Part shown: in pieces, positions 13,050 through 22,481 of the stretch
How positions within the stretch are numbered: position 1 is the stretch's first letter
How the letters are laid out: the number at the start of each line of letters is the position of its first letter
Assembly (NCBI GenBank): GCA_012032745.1
Contig: JAAUQQ010000006.1
Location: 1-33,637 of the forward strand
Direction of reading: 5' to 3'
Origin: Synechococcales cyanobacterium RM1_1_8
Lineage (GTDB): Bacteria; Cyanobacteriota; Cyanobacteriia; PCC-9006; JAAUQQ01
Length of the DNA: 33,637 nt
Position numbers and translations under genes: made by a program
The notes under the pieces: model-generated
Databases searched by the model: none
What the model was told of the DNA's origin: nothing
What the model saw: the letters and a program-made list of their open reading frames with translations, nothing else

Positions 13050-13418
13050 TAGGTGTTGCTGGAGGCGGGCCAGGCTGAGGCTGTGGCCGAGGCCGAGGGG
13101 CAGGATGGAGATGCCCTCGATGCGGGATTGGATCCAGCCATCGCCCCAGTGCCAGGCGTGGAAGCCATCGATCGCCCCACTCAAAATCAACCTCAACTGC
13201 TGATCAGTGGCGACTTGAACCTGGTGGTCAATGGTGAGGGGGCCGAGGTAGCTGCGGTAGCGATCGCCTTCGCCCAGCCGCTGGGGCAGGGGCGAGGAAA
13301 ACCGTTGGGGGGCCAGCCATTGGCTGAAGACGGCGGGAACTAGGAGGCTGCGGGAGAGCTGGTTGGCACTGGCTTCGACTTCGATGCGCAGGTGACTGTG
13401 TTGAAACGTTCCAAACAT
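13038..13418 (-). CDS. Conserved hypothetical protein, possibly SRPBCC/START-like fold
   Basis: Complete 126-aa ORF MFGTFQHSHLRIEVEASANQLSRSLLVPAVFSQWLAPQRFSSPLPQRLGEGDRYRS..., resembling SRPBCC ligand-binding proteins. Family call is tentative. Confidence 0.65.
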   Translation of the reverse strand: MFGTFQHSHLRIEVEASANQLSRSLLVPAVFSQWLAPQRFSSPLPQRLGEGDRYRSYLGPLTIDHQVQVATDQQLRLILSGAIDGFHAWHWGDGWIQSRIEGISILPLGLGHSLSLARLQQHLKAS

Positions 13419-13538
13419 GGGCGCAGCGGTGGGAGGATTCGCTTCTAGTATGCCAAAGGTGGCCTTGGGGGGGGAAAATCGAGGCGTGGGCGATCGCTCC
13501 CAGTCTAAATTACCCTCAGCGTCTCAACCGGCCTAATC

Positions 13539-14444
13539 TTGGAACCTCAACCTCTGGAACCCCAACCCCCAGCTTTGGATTCTCCATCCTTAGCATCTCC
13601 GCCCCCTGGCCTGCCCCAGTCTGGCCTGCCCCAGTCTGGCCTGCCCCAGTCTGAAGAGGATTCAGGCGATGCGTGGATCGAGGCAGCTCTGCTCCCCAGC
13701 CAGGGCGACCTCTGGCAGCAGACCCTGGGCTGGCAGCCCAGCCCGGCCCAACAGCAGCAGCTCCAAAGGCTCTATGGCGGCATTGTTGCGGGCAATCGCC
13801 AGCTCAATTTGACCCGATTGACGGAGCCGCAGGATTTTTGGGAGAAGCACCTCTGGGATTCCCTGCGGGCGCTGCGGCCCTGGCTGCGGGATGGTGCTGC
13901 CCTGGGCAAGCCGGGCCAGGGAGCTGCGGTGGCGGGGGCTGCGGTGGTGGACATTGGCAGCGGCGGTGGCTTTCCGGGGATTCCGGCGGCGATCGCCCTA
14001 CCCCAAGCCCAGGTGACCCTGATGGATTCCACCCGCAAGAAGATGGTCTTTTTGCAGCAGCTTGTGGCCCAGCTTGGTTTGACCAATGTGGAGACGGTGA
14101 CGGAGCGGGCCGAGGCGGCGGGGCAACAGGCGCGCCACCGCAATCATTACGATTTGGCCCTGATTCGAGCGGTGGGGCCTGTGACGGTCTGTGCGGAATA
14201 TTGTTTGCCCATGGTGAAATATGGCGGTACGGCGGTGCTGTATCGGGGGCAATGGACGGTGGAGGAAGCGGAGGCCTTGGAGGAAGCGGCCAAGCTGTTG
14301 GGGGCGGAACTGGTGGAGGTGGATGCCTTTGAGACGCCCTTGAGTCGAGGGACGCGTCATTGTCTGTATTTGCGCAAGATTGCTGGTACGCCGGATCTGT
14401 TTCCCCGCCCGGTGGGGGTGCCTGCTCAGGATCCGTTGCCCTAG
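13539..14444 (+). CDS. rsmG: 16S rRNA (guanine(527)-N(7))-methyltransferase RsmG with repeat-containing N-terminal extension
   Basis: NRQLNLTRLTEPQDFWEKHLWDSL, VVDIGSGGGFPGIPAAIALPQAQVTLMDSTRKKMVFLQQ and EYCLPMVKYGGTAVLYRG. The exact start codon is uncertain. Confidence 0.93.
   Translation: MEPQPLEPQPPALDSPSLASPPPGLPQSGLPQSGLPQSEEDSGDAWIEAALLPSQGDLWQQTLGWQPSPAQQQQLQRLYGGIVAGNRQLNLTRLTEPQDFWEKHLWDSLRALRPWLRDGAALGKPGQGAAVAGAAVVDIGSGGGFPGIPAAIALPQAQVTLMDSTRKKMVFLQQLVAQLGLTNVETVTERAEAAGQQARHRNHYDLALIRAVGPVTVCAEYCLPMVKYGGTAVLYRGQWTVEEAEALEEAAKLLGAELVEVDAFETPLSRGTRHCLYLRKIAGTPDLFPRPVGVPAQDPLP
13606..13650. repeat. 15-bp tandem repeat (ctggcctgccccagt) x3, encoding GLPQS repeats
   Basis: Direct reading: copies at 13606, 13621 and 13636, giving GLPQSGLPQSGLPQS at the RsmG N-terminus. 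Confidence 0.97.
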
Positions 14445-14445
14445 G

Positions 14446-14490
14446 GCCAGTGATGAACTTGCCAGTGATGAACTTGCCAGTGATGAACTG
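14446..14490. repeat. 15-bp tandem repeat (gccagtgatgaactt) x3
   Basis: Direct reading: copies at 14446, 14461 and 14476 (last differs by one base), starting just after the rsmG stop. Confidence 0.97.
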
Positions 14491-14514
14491 GTGCTAACGA
14501 ATTTGGGGCGGCAA

Positions 14515-15147
14515 ATGGCCAATGGCAAAAATGAGGATAAGGGTAATGTTCGGGGGGAGCTAACGCTTCAGTTTTCGATTCTGTTGGCTCTGTTGGGGCT
14601 GATGTGGGGGATTGAGATTTTGGATTGGCTGTGGGCTGCCCAGCTCGATCGCTATGGCATCGTCCCCCGCGATTGGGTGGGTTTGCGAGGGATCCTGTTT
14701 GCGCCGTTTCTCCATGGCAATTTTCCCCACTTGATGGCCAATACGGTGCCGTTTTTTAGCCTGGGCTGGCTGGTGATGTTGCGGCGCACCCGCGATTTTC
14801 TCTGGGTGACGGGGCTGGTGATGCTGCTGGGGGGCCTGGGCACTTGGCTGATTGGTAATCTGTTTGACCCGGTGCTGCGATCGCGCCCCCCGGTCCATAT
14901 TGGAGCCAGTATTTTAATCTTTGGCTACCTCGGCTATCTGCTGCTGCGGGGCTGGTTCGATCGCCAGCCCGCTTCGATTATTTTTTCCATTGCTGTGGCC
15001 CTGGTCTATGGCGGCTTGCTTTGGGGGGTGTTGCCCGGCCAGGCTGGCGTTTCCTGGGAAGGACATTTGAGTGGATTTGTGGCGGGGACGATCGCCGCTA
15101 AACTGCTGGCGGGCCGCCCCGCTCCTCCGCGCCGCCCTGCTGCTTGA
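14515..15147 (+). CDS. Rhomboid-family intramembrane protease-like membrane protein
   Basis: Multiple hydrophobic segments; HGNFPHLMANTVPFFSLGWLV, VHIGASILIFGYLGYLLLRGWF (GAS serine) and WEGHLSGFVAG (histidine) fit rhomboid motifs. Confidence 0.85.
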   Translation: MANGKNEDKGNVRGELTLQFSILLALLGLMWGIEILDWLWAAQLDRYGIVPRDWVGLRGILFAPFLHGNFPHLMANTVPFFSLGWLVMLRRTRDFLWVTGLVMLLGGLGTWLIGNLFDPVLRSRPPVHIGASILIFGYLGYLLLRGWFDRQPASIIFSIAVALVYGGLLWGVLPGQAGVSWEGHLSGFVAGTIAAKLLAGRPAPPRRPAA

Positions 15148-15180
15148 TTGACCGGCTTGATTGACCTGCTTGATTGACCC
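15142..15180. repeat. 13-bp tandem repeat (gcttgattgaccN) x3
   Basis: Direct reading: gcttgattgaccg / gcttgattgacct / gcttgattgaccc, overlapping the end of the rhomboid-like ORF. Confidence 0.95.
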
Positions 15181-15216
15181 GCTGGCCCCTATTCCCCGCG
15201 ACCTCGCGCAATCTTC

Positions 15217-16095
15217 ATGACCCCTGACCTGCTGATTTTAGGCTGTGGCTATGTGGGCACCGCCCTGGCCCGCCATTACCGAACCCTGACGCCCGCCCGA
15301 GGCATCACCGCGACCACAACGACCCCGGCACGCCTAGGAGAACTGGGGGCGATCGCCGACCAAGCCCTGGTCCTGCCCAGCAGCGACAGCGCCCAGCTTG
15401 CCGCCCAACTGCACCGCCACCGGCAGCTCTTGGTCAGCGTCGGAGCCAAGCGGGGGACGCCCTATGCGGACACCTATCTGCAAACGGCGATCGCCCTGAC
15501 CCAGGCCCTGGCAAACAATGACAGCATTGAGCAAATTGTCTACACCAGCAGCTACTCGGTCTATGGCGATCGCCAGGGCGCTTGGGTGACCGAAGACAGT
15601 CCCCTCCCCGCTGATATTTGCCCTGGGATCGACCTGAGCGCCAGCGACCCTTCGAGTAGCACTAACGCCCAGGTCTTGGCCGCCACCGAAGCCCGGCTGC
15701 TCGCCCTCGCCACCCCCCAGCGCCGCGTCTGTATCTTCCGCCTCGGCGGCATCTATGGCCCCGGTCGGGAGCTGGAAAAAATCTTTGCCTTTGCAGCGGG
15801 CAAAACCCGCCCCGGCGATGGTTCCGATGCCTCCAACTGGGTCCACCGGGACGACATTGTGGGGGCGATCGCCTTCGCCTTCGAGCACCCTCTCCAGGGC
15901 ATTTATAACCTGGTCAATGATCAGCCCCTCGACAGCAAGGTGTTGTTGGACTGGGTGTGCGATCGCCACCAGCTCGCCCCGATCTCCTGGGATCCCAGTC
16001 AGTCCAGCCTGCGCCCCTACAACGCCCGCGTCTCCAACCAAAAACTGCGCGCTGCCGGTTATCAATTCCGTCACCCCAGCATCCTGGCGGGATAA
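15217..16095 (+). CDS. SDR-family NAD(P)-dependent epimerase/oxidoreductase
   Basis: N-terminal LLILGCGYVGTALARHY Rossmann motif, VYTSSYSVYGDRQG, FRLGGIYGPGRELEK, NWVHRDDIVGAI. Confidence 0.88.
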   Translation: MTPDLLILGCGYVGTALARHYRTLTPARGITATTTTPARLGELGAIADQALVLPSSDSAQLAAQLHRHRQLLVSVGAKRGTPYADTYLQTAIALTQALANNDSIEQIVYTSSYSVYGDRQGAWVTEDSPLPADICPGIDLSASDPSSSTNAQVLAATEARLLALATPQRRVCIFRLGGIYGPGRELEKIFAFAAGKTRPGDGSDASNWVHRDDIVGAIAFAFEHPLQGIYNLVNDQPLDSKVLLDWVCDRHQLAPISWDPSQSSLRPYNARVSNQKLRAAGYQFRHPSILAG

Positions 16096-16108
16096 GTCAG
16101 AGCTAGCT

Positions 16109-16164
16109 GCCCCGCATCTATGGCCCCGCATCTATGGCCCCGCATCTATGGCCCCGCATCCATG
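16109..16164. repeat. 14-bp tandem repeat (gccccgcatctatg) x4
   Basis: Direct reading: copies at 16109, 16123, 16137 and 16151 (last gccccgcatccatg). Each copy ends in ATG. Confidence 0.97.
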
Positions 16165-16557
16165 AAAACCAAACTGATCCTCAACTTCGAGTTCATCGCC
16201 TCCCATGCCCTCGCCATCCGGGAAGCCCCCCACAACCACCTCTGGCGCGTCCAGGCCGTCATGGCGGGGGAGCCCGTTGGCGGCATGGTCTTGAACATGG
16301 TCACCGTGCGGGAGCAATTTTCCCAAGCCCTCAAGCCCCTCGCCAACAGCCACCTCAACGACAACCCCAGGCTGAGCCCGGAAGCCCGAGCTACTCCCAC
16401 CTGTGAAACCCTGGCAGCTTATTTTTTCAGTGTCTTTGGTGACATCCTGGCCCAGCGCTTTGTGCAGCAAAATCCCACGGTGCAGCTCGATGCGATTGAA
16501 GTCGAACTGTATGAACCCAATGGCCAAGAATGGGGCAGCGCCCGCCTGGAGGCCTGA
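16162..16557 (+). CDS. PTPS/QueD-like (6-carboxytetrahydropterin synthase family) protein, probably lacking canonical catalytic residues
   Basis: MKTKLILNFEFIASHALAIREAPHNHLWRVQAVMAGEPVGGMVLNMVTVREQF...LNDNPRL...PTCETLAAYFF...IEVELYEPNG follows the PTPS/QueD layout, including zinc-ligand-like His and the LND/PT.E.LA segment. Confidence 0.75.
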   Translation: MKTKLILNFEFIASHALAIREAPHNHLWRVQAVMAGEPVGGMVLNMVTVREQFSQALKPLANSHLNDNPRLSPEARATPTCETLAAYFFSVFGDILAQRFVQQNPTVQLDAIEVELYEPNGQEWGSARLEA

Positions 16558-16887
16558 GCCCCCCGCTGGGGCGGAATTTCCGCTGGACAGCAGCCTGGGG
16601 CGAGACTGGGTTTGCGATCGCCGCCACTCCAGGCGGAACTGGGGGCTGGGGAGGGCCTGGGGGCGATCGCTGAAGTTTTCTAGGTTTGCTTAACCTTCAG
16701 TGATAATCTGTTAGGTGGCAATTTTACCTATAGGCAAACGCTCTAGTTCCCTAGGGTATTTGCAAGTCATAGCGCCCCAGGCATGGGCTCGTTTTAGATA
16801 CCGTTCCTTAGAAACCTTGTTCTAGGTTCTAGCCATGACGGTGCTAGACACCACGGTGCCAAAAGCGACTAGGCAAGAGCAATATAG

Positions 16888-18387
<1,500 letters not shown>

Positions 18388-18404
18388 GAGAAAATCCCGT
18401 TCAC

Positions 18405-18426
18405 GTCTAGCTAGCGTCTAGCCAGC
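18405..18426. repeat. 11-bp tandem duplication (gtctagcYagc) x2 just after the atpB stop
   Basis: Direct reading: gtctagctagc / gtctagccagc. Confidence 0.85.
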
Positions 18427-18442
18427 GTCATCGGTTTTGGGT

Positions 18443-18469
18443 AAGGGCGCACAGCGATTGTGCGCCCTT
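18443..18469 (+). terminator. Perfect 11-bp hairpin between atpB and atpC (terminator or attenuator-like)
   Basis: aagggcgcaca-gcgat-tgtgcgccctt followed by caatttt. A perfect stem with a 5-nt loop. Confidence 0.6.
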
Positions 18470-18561
18470 CAATTTTGAGGGCCTGGCTCTGAAACTTTAA
18501 CCAGAGCTGAAACCCCAGCCAGGTCTGAAACCACAGAAAAGAATAGAGGAAGCGAAAAACT

Positions 18562-18966
18562 ATGGCATTAACAGTTCGCGTGATTGCCCCGGACAAGACC
18601 GTCTGGGATGCAGAAGCGGAAGAAGTGATTTTGCCCAGCACCACGGGCCAGCTCGGCATTTTGTCCGGCCATGCGCCGCTGTTGTCCGCCCTCGATACGG
18701 GCGTCATGCGGGTGCGGGTCGGGAAAGATTGGAATGCGATCGCCGTCATGGGCGGCTTCGCTGAGGTCGATGCCAATGAAGTCACCGTGCTGGTCAACGG
18801 TGCCGAGCGCGGCAGCGACATTGACAGTGCAGCGGCCAAGACAGCCTACAGCGCTGCGGAAACGGTCCTGCAAAACGTCTCCGACGATCGCCAGGAAAAA
18901 ATGCAGGCCACCAACGCCTTCAAAAAAGCGCGGGCTCGCCTCCAGGCCTCCGGCGGCAAGGTCTAG
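18562..18966 (+). CDS. atpC: F0F1 ATP synthase subunit epsilon
   Basis: [52 protein letters not shown]; directly downstream of atpB as usual in cyanobacteria. Confidence 0.96.
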   Translation: MALTVRVIAPDKTVWDAEAEEVILPSTTGQLGILSGHAPLLSALDTGVMRVRVGKDWNAIAVMGGFAEVDANEVTVLVNGAERGSDIDSAAAKTAYSAAETVLQNVSDDRQEKMQATNAFKKARARLQASGGKV

Positions 18967-19009
18967 CCCTGGCTGCCCAGCCTAGTAGCCTGGGGCGTAA
19001 GGCTTTGCC

Positions 19010-19047
19010 CCCCTCACCCTAATCCCTCTCCCACAAGGGGAGAGGGA
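19010..19047. repeat. Dispersed cyanobacterial-type intergenic hairpin repeat (cccctcaccctaatccctctccc...ggggagaggga)
   Basis: Hairpin tccctctccc-acaag-gggagaggga. A reverse-orientation relative occurs at 24763-24801. Confidence 0.75.
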
Positions 19048-19123
19048 CTCCGATCCGACTCCCCTTCTCCAGGCTGTTGTGTTTTTTGGGGGATAAGGGG
19101 TTGGGGGATGAGGTCGGCTTCGG

Positions 19124-19155
19124 CTAGTACAGAAACTTACGCCTCGCTGTACTAG
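19124..19155. repeat. 9-bp inverted repeat (ctagtacag ... ctgtactag)
   Basis: Direct reading: ctagtacag at 19124-19132 and its exact reverse complement at 19147-19155. Confidence 0.85.
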
Positions 19156-19180
19156 CTCGACTTAGCTGCCAGCGATCGCA

Positions 19181-19213
19181 ACGCCCCCGCCCTGAAACCC
19201 AGGGCGGGGGCGT
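19181..19213. terminator. Strong GC-rich stem-loop between convergent atpC and ycf65, likely a bidirectional terminator
   Basis: acgcccccgccctg-aaacc-cagggcgggggcgt, perfect 14-bp stem, followed by ttt on the plus strand. Confidence 0.8.
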
Positions 19214-19265
19214 TTGTCAGGAAGCATCCCAAGGCAGGATTTTACTCCGACCCCGCTCGCTCCAA

Positions 19266-19565
19266 TCAGGCGCTACCGGTGAACACGACATCTTCGAACT
19301 TCTCCTGGGCCTTGGACATGGGCTTCTTGCGGCCCTCTTCCTGCCAGTAGTTGATCACTTCCGTGGCTTTGTTGAGCAGCTCGACGCGCTCAACTTCAGA
19401 AATCCAATGCTTGGCTTCCATTTCAGCTTTGAGCTGTTCCCAGGCATCGTTACGGGGCCAAAAGAAGTAGGCCGTCAGCGGGCTGGTGCCTTTACCCACC
19501 ACCTGATCGACAGCGAGAGCAACGCTCTCATCTAGCCATAAAACTTTTAGGATGAAACGGGACAA
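19266..19565 (-). CDS. ycf65: Ycf65 / PSRP-3 (plastid-specific ribosomal protein 3 homologue)
   Basis: [71 protein letters not shown] is a characteristic Ycf65/PSRP-3 sequence. Confidence 0.93.
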   Translation of the reverse strand: MSRFILKVLWLDESVALAVDQVVGKGTSPLTAYFFWPRNDAWEQLKAEMEAKHWISEVERVELLNKATEVINYWQEEGRKKPMSKAQEKFEDVVFTGSA

Positions 19566-19717
19566 TCAAACCTCCGGTAACTAGGCGAGCCTAGCTTTCA
19601 AGTTGGACAACGCTACAGCCTCTAATCTTAAATTAGAAGGGGGAGTTGCTACAAGATTTGTGGGCGATCGCCCCAATTCTGTAGGCTTCAGGACAGACAG
19701 ATTCAAGGAACAGCGAT

Positions 19718-20499
19718 ATGCCCAAGGCAGTGGTGGTGTTCGATATCGATGGTGTCGTGCGCGATGTGGGCGGCTCCTACCGGCGGGCGTTGATGGACAC
19801 GGTGGAGCACTACACCCAGGGAGCCTATCGCCCCAGCTCCCAAGATATCGACCAAATTAAGGCTGAGGGGGTTTGGAACAATGACTGGAAACTCTCCCAG
19901 GAAATGGTCGAACGCTACTTTGAAGCCCAGGGCCAGGGGGGGCAGCGTGAATTGGGGCTGAAGTATGATGCGATCGTCGAATTTTTCCAGAACCGATATC
20001 GGGGGCCAGTCTCTGCGCCCTTCACGGGCTATATCCAAGATGAGCCCCTGCTGATGGGACGGCAATACCTGCAAAACCTGAGCGATGCCGATCTGGCCTG
20101 GGGTTTTTTAGCGGCGCGACGCGGGTTTCAGCCAGCTTCGTTTTGGAGCAGCGCCTGGGCCTCGTGCAGCCGCTGCTGGTGGCCATGGATGAAGCGCCGG
20201 AGAAGCCAGCTCCCAACGGACTGTTTCAGGTCAGCGAAACGCTGGCCCAGGGCGCAACGGGGGTGCCGGTGGTCTATGCCGGAGATACCGTCGCCGATAT
20301 GCACATGATCCTCAAGGCCAGGGCCCAGCAGCCCCAGGGGCGCTGGTATGGCGTGGGCGTGCTGCCGCCCCATGTCCAGGAGAGCGAAGCCAGGGCGGAA
20401 GCCTATATTGCGGTGCTGAAAGCTGCCGGTGCTGATCTGGTGATTGCCAATATTGAGGAACTGAACCCCGAAATGGTGGATTGGCTAGTGGAGCAATAG
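19718..20499 (+). CDS. HAD-superfamily hydrolase (TIGR01548-like), split by an apparent 1-nt frameshift near 20113-20120
   Basis: ORF 19718..20308 has VVVFDIDGVVRDVGGSYRRAL. Past roughly residue 133 the protein continues in ORF 20143..20499 (QRLGLVQPLLVAM...GVPVVYAGDTVADMHMILKA). Confidence 0.85.
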
Positions 20500-20585
20500 G
20501 CACCCGTGCAAAAGCGGGGCTGATGGGCCGTGGGTTGCGTGGGTTGCCCCCAGGATTCTTGATAGGGGGATTTTCTGTTTTTTTC

Positions 20586-21383
20586 CTAGCGTTCCAGGTG
20601 GTCTGGGTCGGTTTGGTAGCCAAGATAGATGCCTTCTAAAAACACATCCGGCGTCATGTCAAAGGGCAGTTTGTCCAGTTGGAGAATCGCCTGGACTTCC
20701 TGGGCTAGGCGTAGGGCAAGGGATTGGCGGGCCTGGGGAAGAAGTTGCGATCGCCGCTCCAAATATTGCCGAATCGCCGCAAAGTCATCGGGCAACAGCG
20801 GCGACAAATCTGTGCCATCGACCAGCGCCTTGGCGGCGGTTTTACCCCCATCCGAAATGCCCACTGCTCCCTTGGCCGTGGCTTCCTCCGCCTGAATCAC
20901 CAGCGTTCCGGCTACCAAGTCTCCCAGCCGCTTTTCCTGGGCATTGAAAAACACGATGAATAAAAAGCCCAAAAATAAAAACTCATCCAGGGGCCGCAGC
21001 AGCGATCGCAGCGTCGTTTGAAAAATCCCCACGGGGCGACCGTCATCGCGAATCACCCGAATTTTGGCCAGGCGCTTGCCCGGCGTTTGGCCTTGGCCGT
21101 TGGCCTCTAGCAGGGCAAAGTAGCCGACGTAAATCACAAACAGGGTGATCAGGGCCAGGGCCACTAGCCACAGTTCCACATTGCCCAGCCCGCCCAGGGC
21201 CTCGACCAGCTCAATGAGCTGGGCCGCCAGCAGGGTCGAAGCGACGAGCACGGCCGTCATGGCCAGGCCGATCAGCAGGTAGTCCACCGACAGGGCATAG
21301 GCGCGGCTGCCAATGCCCGCCAGGGTAAATTCCAGCTCCACGCTTTCTGGAGTTTGCTGCTTGACCTGTTTGAAAAACTGCAT
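20586..21383 (-). CDS. RDD-family membrane protein
   Basis: GSRAYALSVDYLLIGLAMT, GQTPGKRLAKIRVIRDDGRPVG and RSLLRPLDEF are typical RDD-domain motifs. Confidence 0.88.
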   Translation of the reverse strand: MQFFKQVKQQTPESVELEFTLAGIGSRAYALSVDYLLIGLAMTAVLVASTLLAAQLIELVEALGGLGNVELWLVALALITLFVIYVGYFALLEANGQGQTPGKRLAKIRVIRDDGRPVGIFQTTLRSLLRPLDEFLFLGFLFIVFFNAQEKRLGDLVAGTLVIQAEEATAKGAVGISDGGKTAAKALVDGTDLSPLLPDDFAAIRQYLERRSQLLPQARQSLALRLAQEVQAILQLDKLPFDMTPDVFLEGIYLGYQTDPDHLER

Positions 21384-21450
21384 GGTGAAGGCTGGGGAAG
21401 GGGCCGGGGGGAGAGTTGCCAGGACCGGAGATGGACCGGTGCGGGGGAGG

Positions 21451-22293
21451 CTAGCCGGGGCTGGAGCTGTCGCGCAGTTGGATGTCTAATCCTTCCCGCC
21501 GCGATCGCAGATCATAGTAAGTGACGGCCTTGATACATTGCCAAAAGGGCACCGTGACAATGCCCAGAAAAATGCTCAGGACATAGGAACCCGCCATGAT
21601 TCCATTGGCCAACGTCGGGTTCTCTGGAAAAATCACCGCTGGCAATTGAACCCCCAAATTGACCAACAGCGACAGGGGAAAGGTGACCAGCGCTGCGATA
21701 AACACAATCGTCATCACTCGAAACGCCGCCGCTTGGGTCAGCTTCCAGCTATTGCCCAGGGCGACGGTCGGTTCAATGCGATGGGACTCCACGGCAATGG
21801 GCATTTCGGTGACAAACAGCCGCCCCGTAATCCAGGTCAAGCTCAAAACCAAGGCAATTAGCGCTAGGGTGCCCAGAAGGATGGCGGCGATCGCCCCCCC
21901 CGTCCCCAACCCACCAGCCCCCAGCGATGCCACCAAGAGCCCGACAATCACGCCCCCAATCACCAGCACAATCAAGAAGCCGATGTAAACACTACTGGTC
22001 ACCAAGCCCACCAGGATGGACGCTGCCAAAAAACTCCACAGCCGATCCTGAATGGCAGCGCGGGCTTGCGAAGCCGTCTCGGGTCGGTTGATCAGCTGTC
22101 CAAAGGCCATGCGGCCAATCAGGCCGTGGTACATGCAAAACTTTGCCCAGCCATAGACTGGCACCAGAACCCAGAGGTAGGAGAGCCCCGCCAGCTTCAG
22201 ATAGGTTCCAAAGTTAGACTTGAACAGGCTCAAGCCCGTCGTGACGACGTTGCCGATGTTGAGCGGGCCAAGAAGGGAAGCGCGAGATGTCAT
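21451..22293 (-). CDS. Polytopic membrane protein of unknown function
   Basis: Complete 280-aa ORF with several long hydrophobic segments, adjacent to RDD and SpoIIM-like genes. Confidence 0.75.
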   Translation of the reverse strand: MTSRASLLGPLNIGNVVTTGLSLFKSNFGTYLKLAGLSYLWVLVPVYGWAKFCMYHGLIGRMAFGQLINRPETASQARAAIQDRLWSFLAASILVGLVTSSVYIGFLIVLVIGGVIVGLLVASLGAGGLGTGGAIAAILLGTLALIALVLSLTWITGRLFVTEMPIAVESHRIEPTVALGNSWKLTQAAAFRVMTIVFIAALVTFPLSLLVNLGVQLPAVIFPENPTLANGIMAGSYVLSIFLGIVTVPFWQCIKAVTYYDLRSRREGLDIQLRDSSSPG

Positions 22294-22358
22294 AGCGGCT
22301 TAAAAATTAGAATTTTGGCAAGGGGATGGCCTGGGGAACGTGAGCTGAGGCGATCGCC

Positions 22359-22382
22359 CGATACAGTCCTCGATACAGTCCT
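22359..22382. repeat. 12-bp tandem duplication (cgatacagtcct) x2
   Basis: Direct reading in the divergent intergenic region upstream of the SpoIIM-like gene. Confidence 0.9.
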
Positions 22383-22481
22383 CCCCGAGGGCAATATCGA
22401 TCCCAGAGATGAGCGTCCGCGAGGCTGAAAGCCTGATAGGTTAGAAGCTTGCTAGGTTGGGGCGATCGCCCAGCACCGCCT

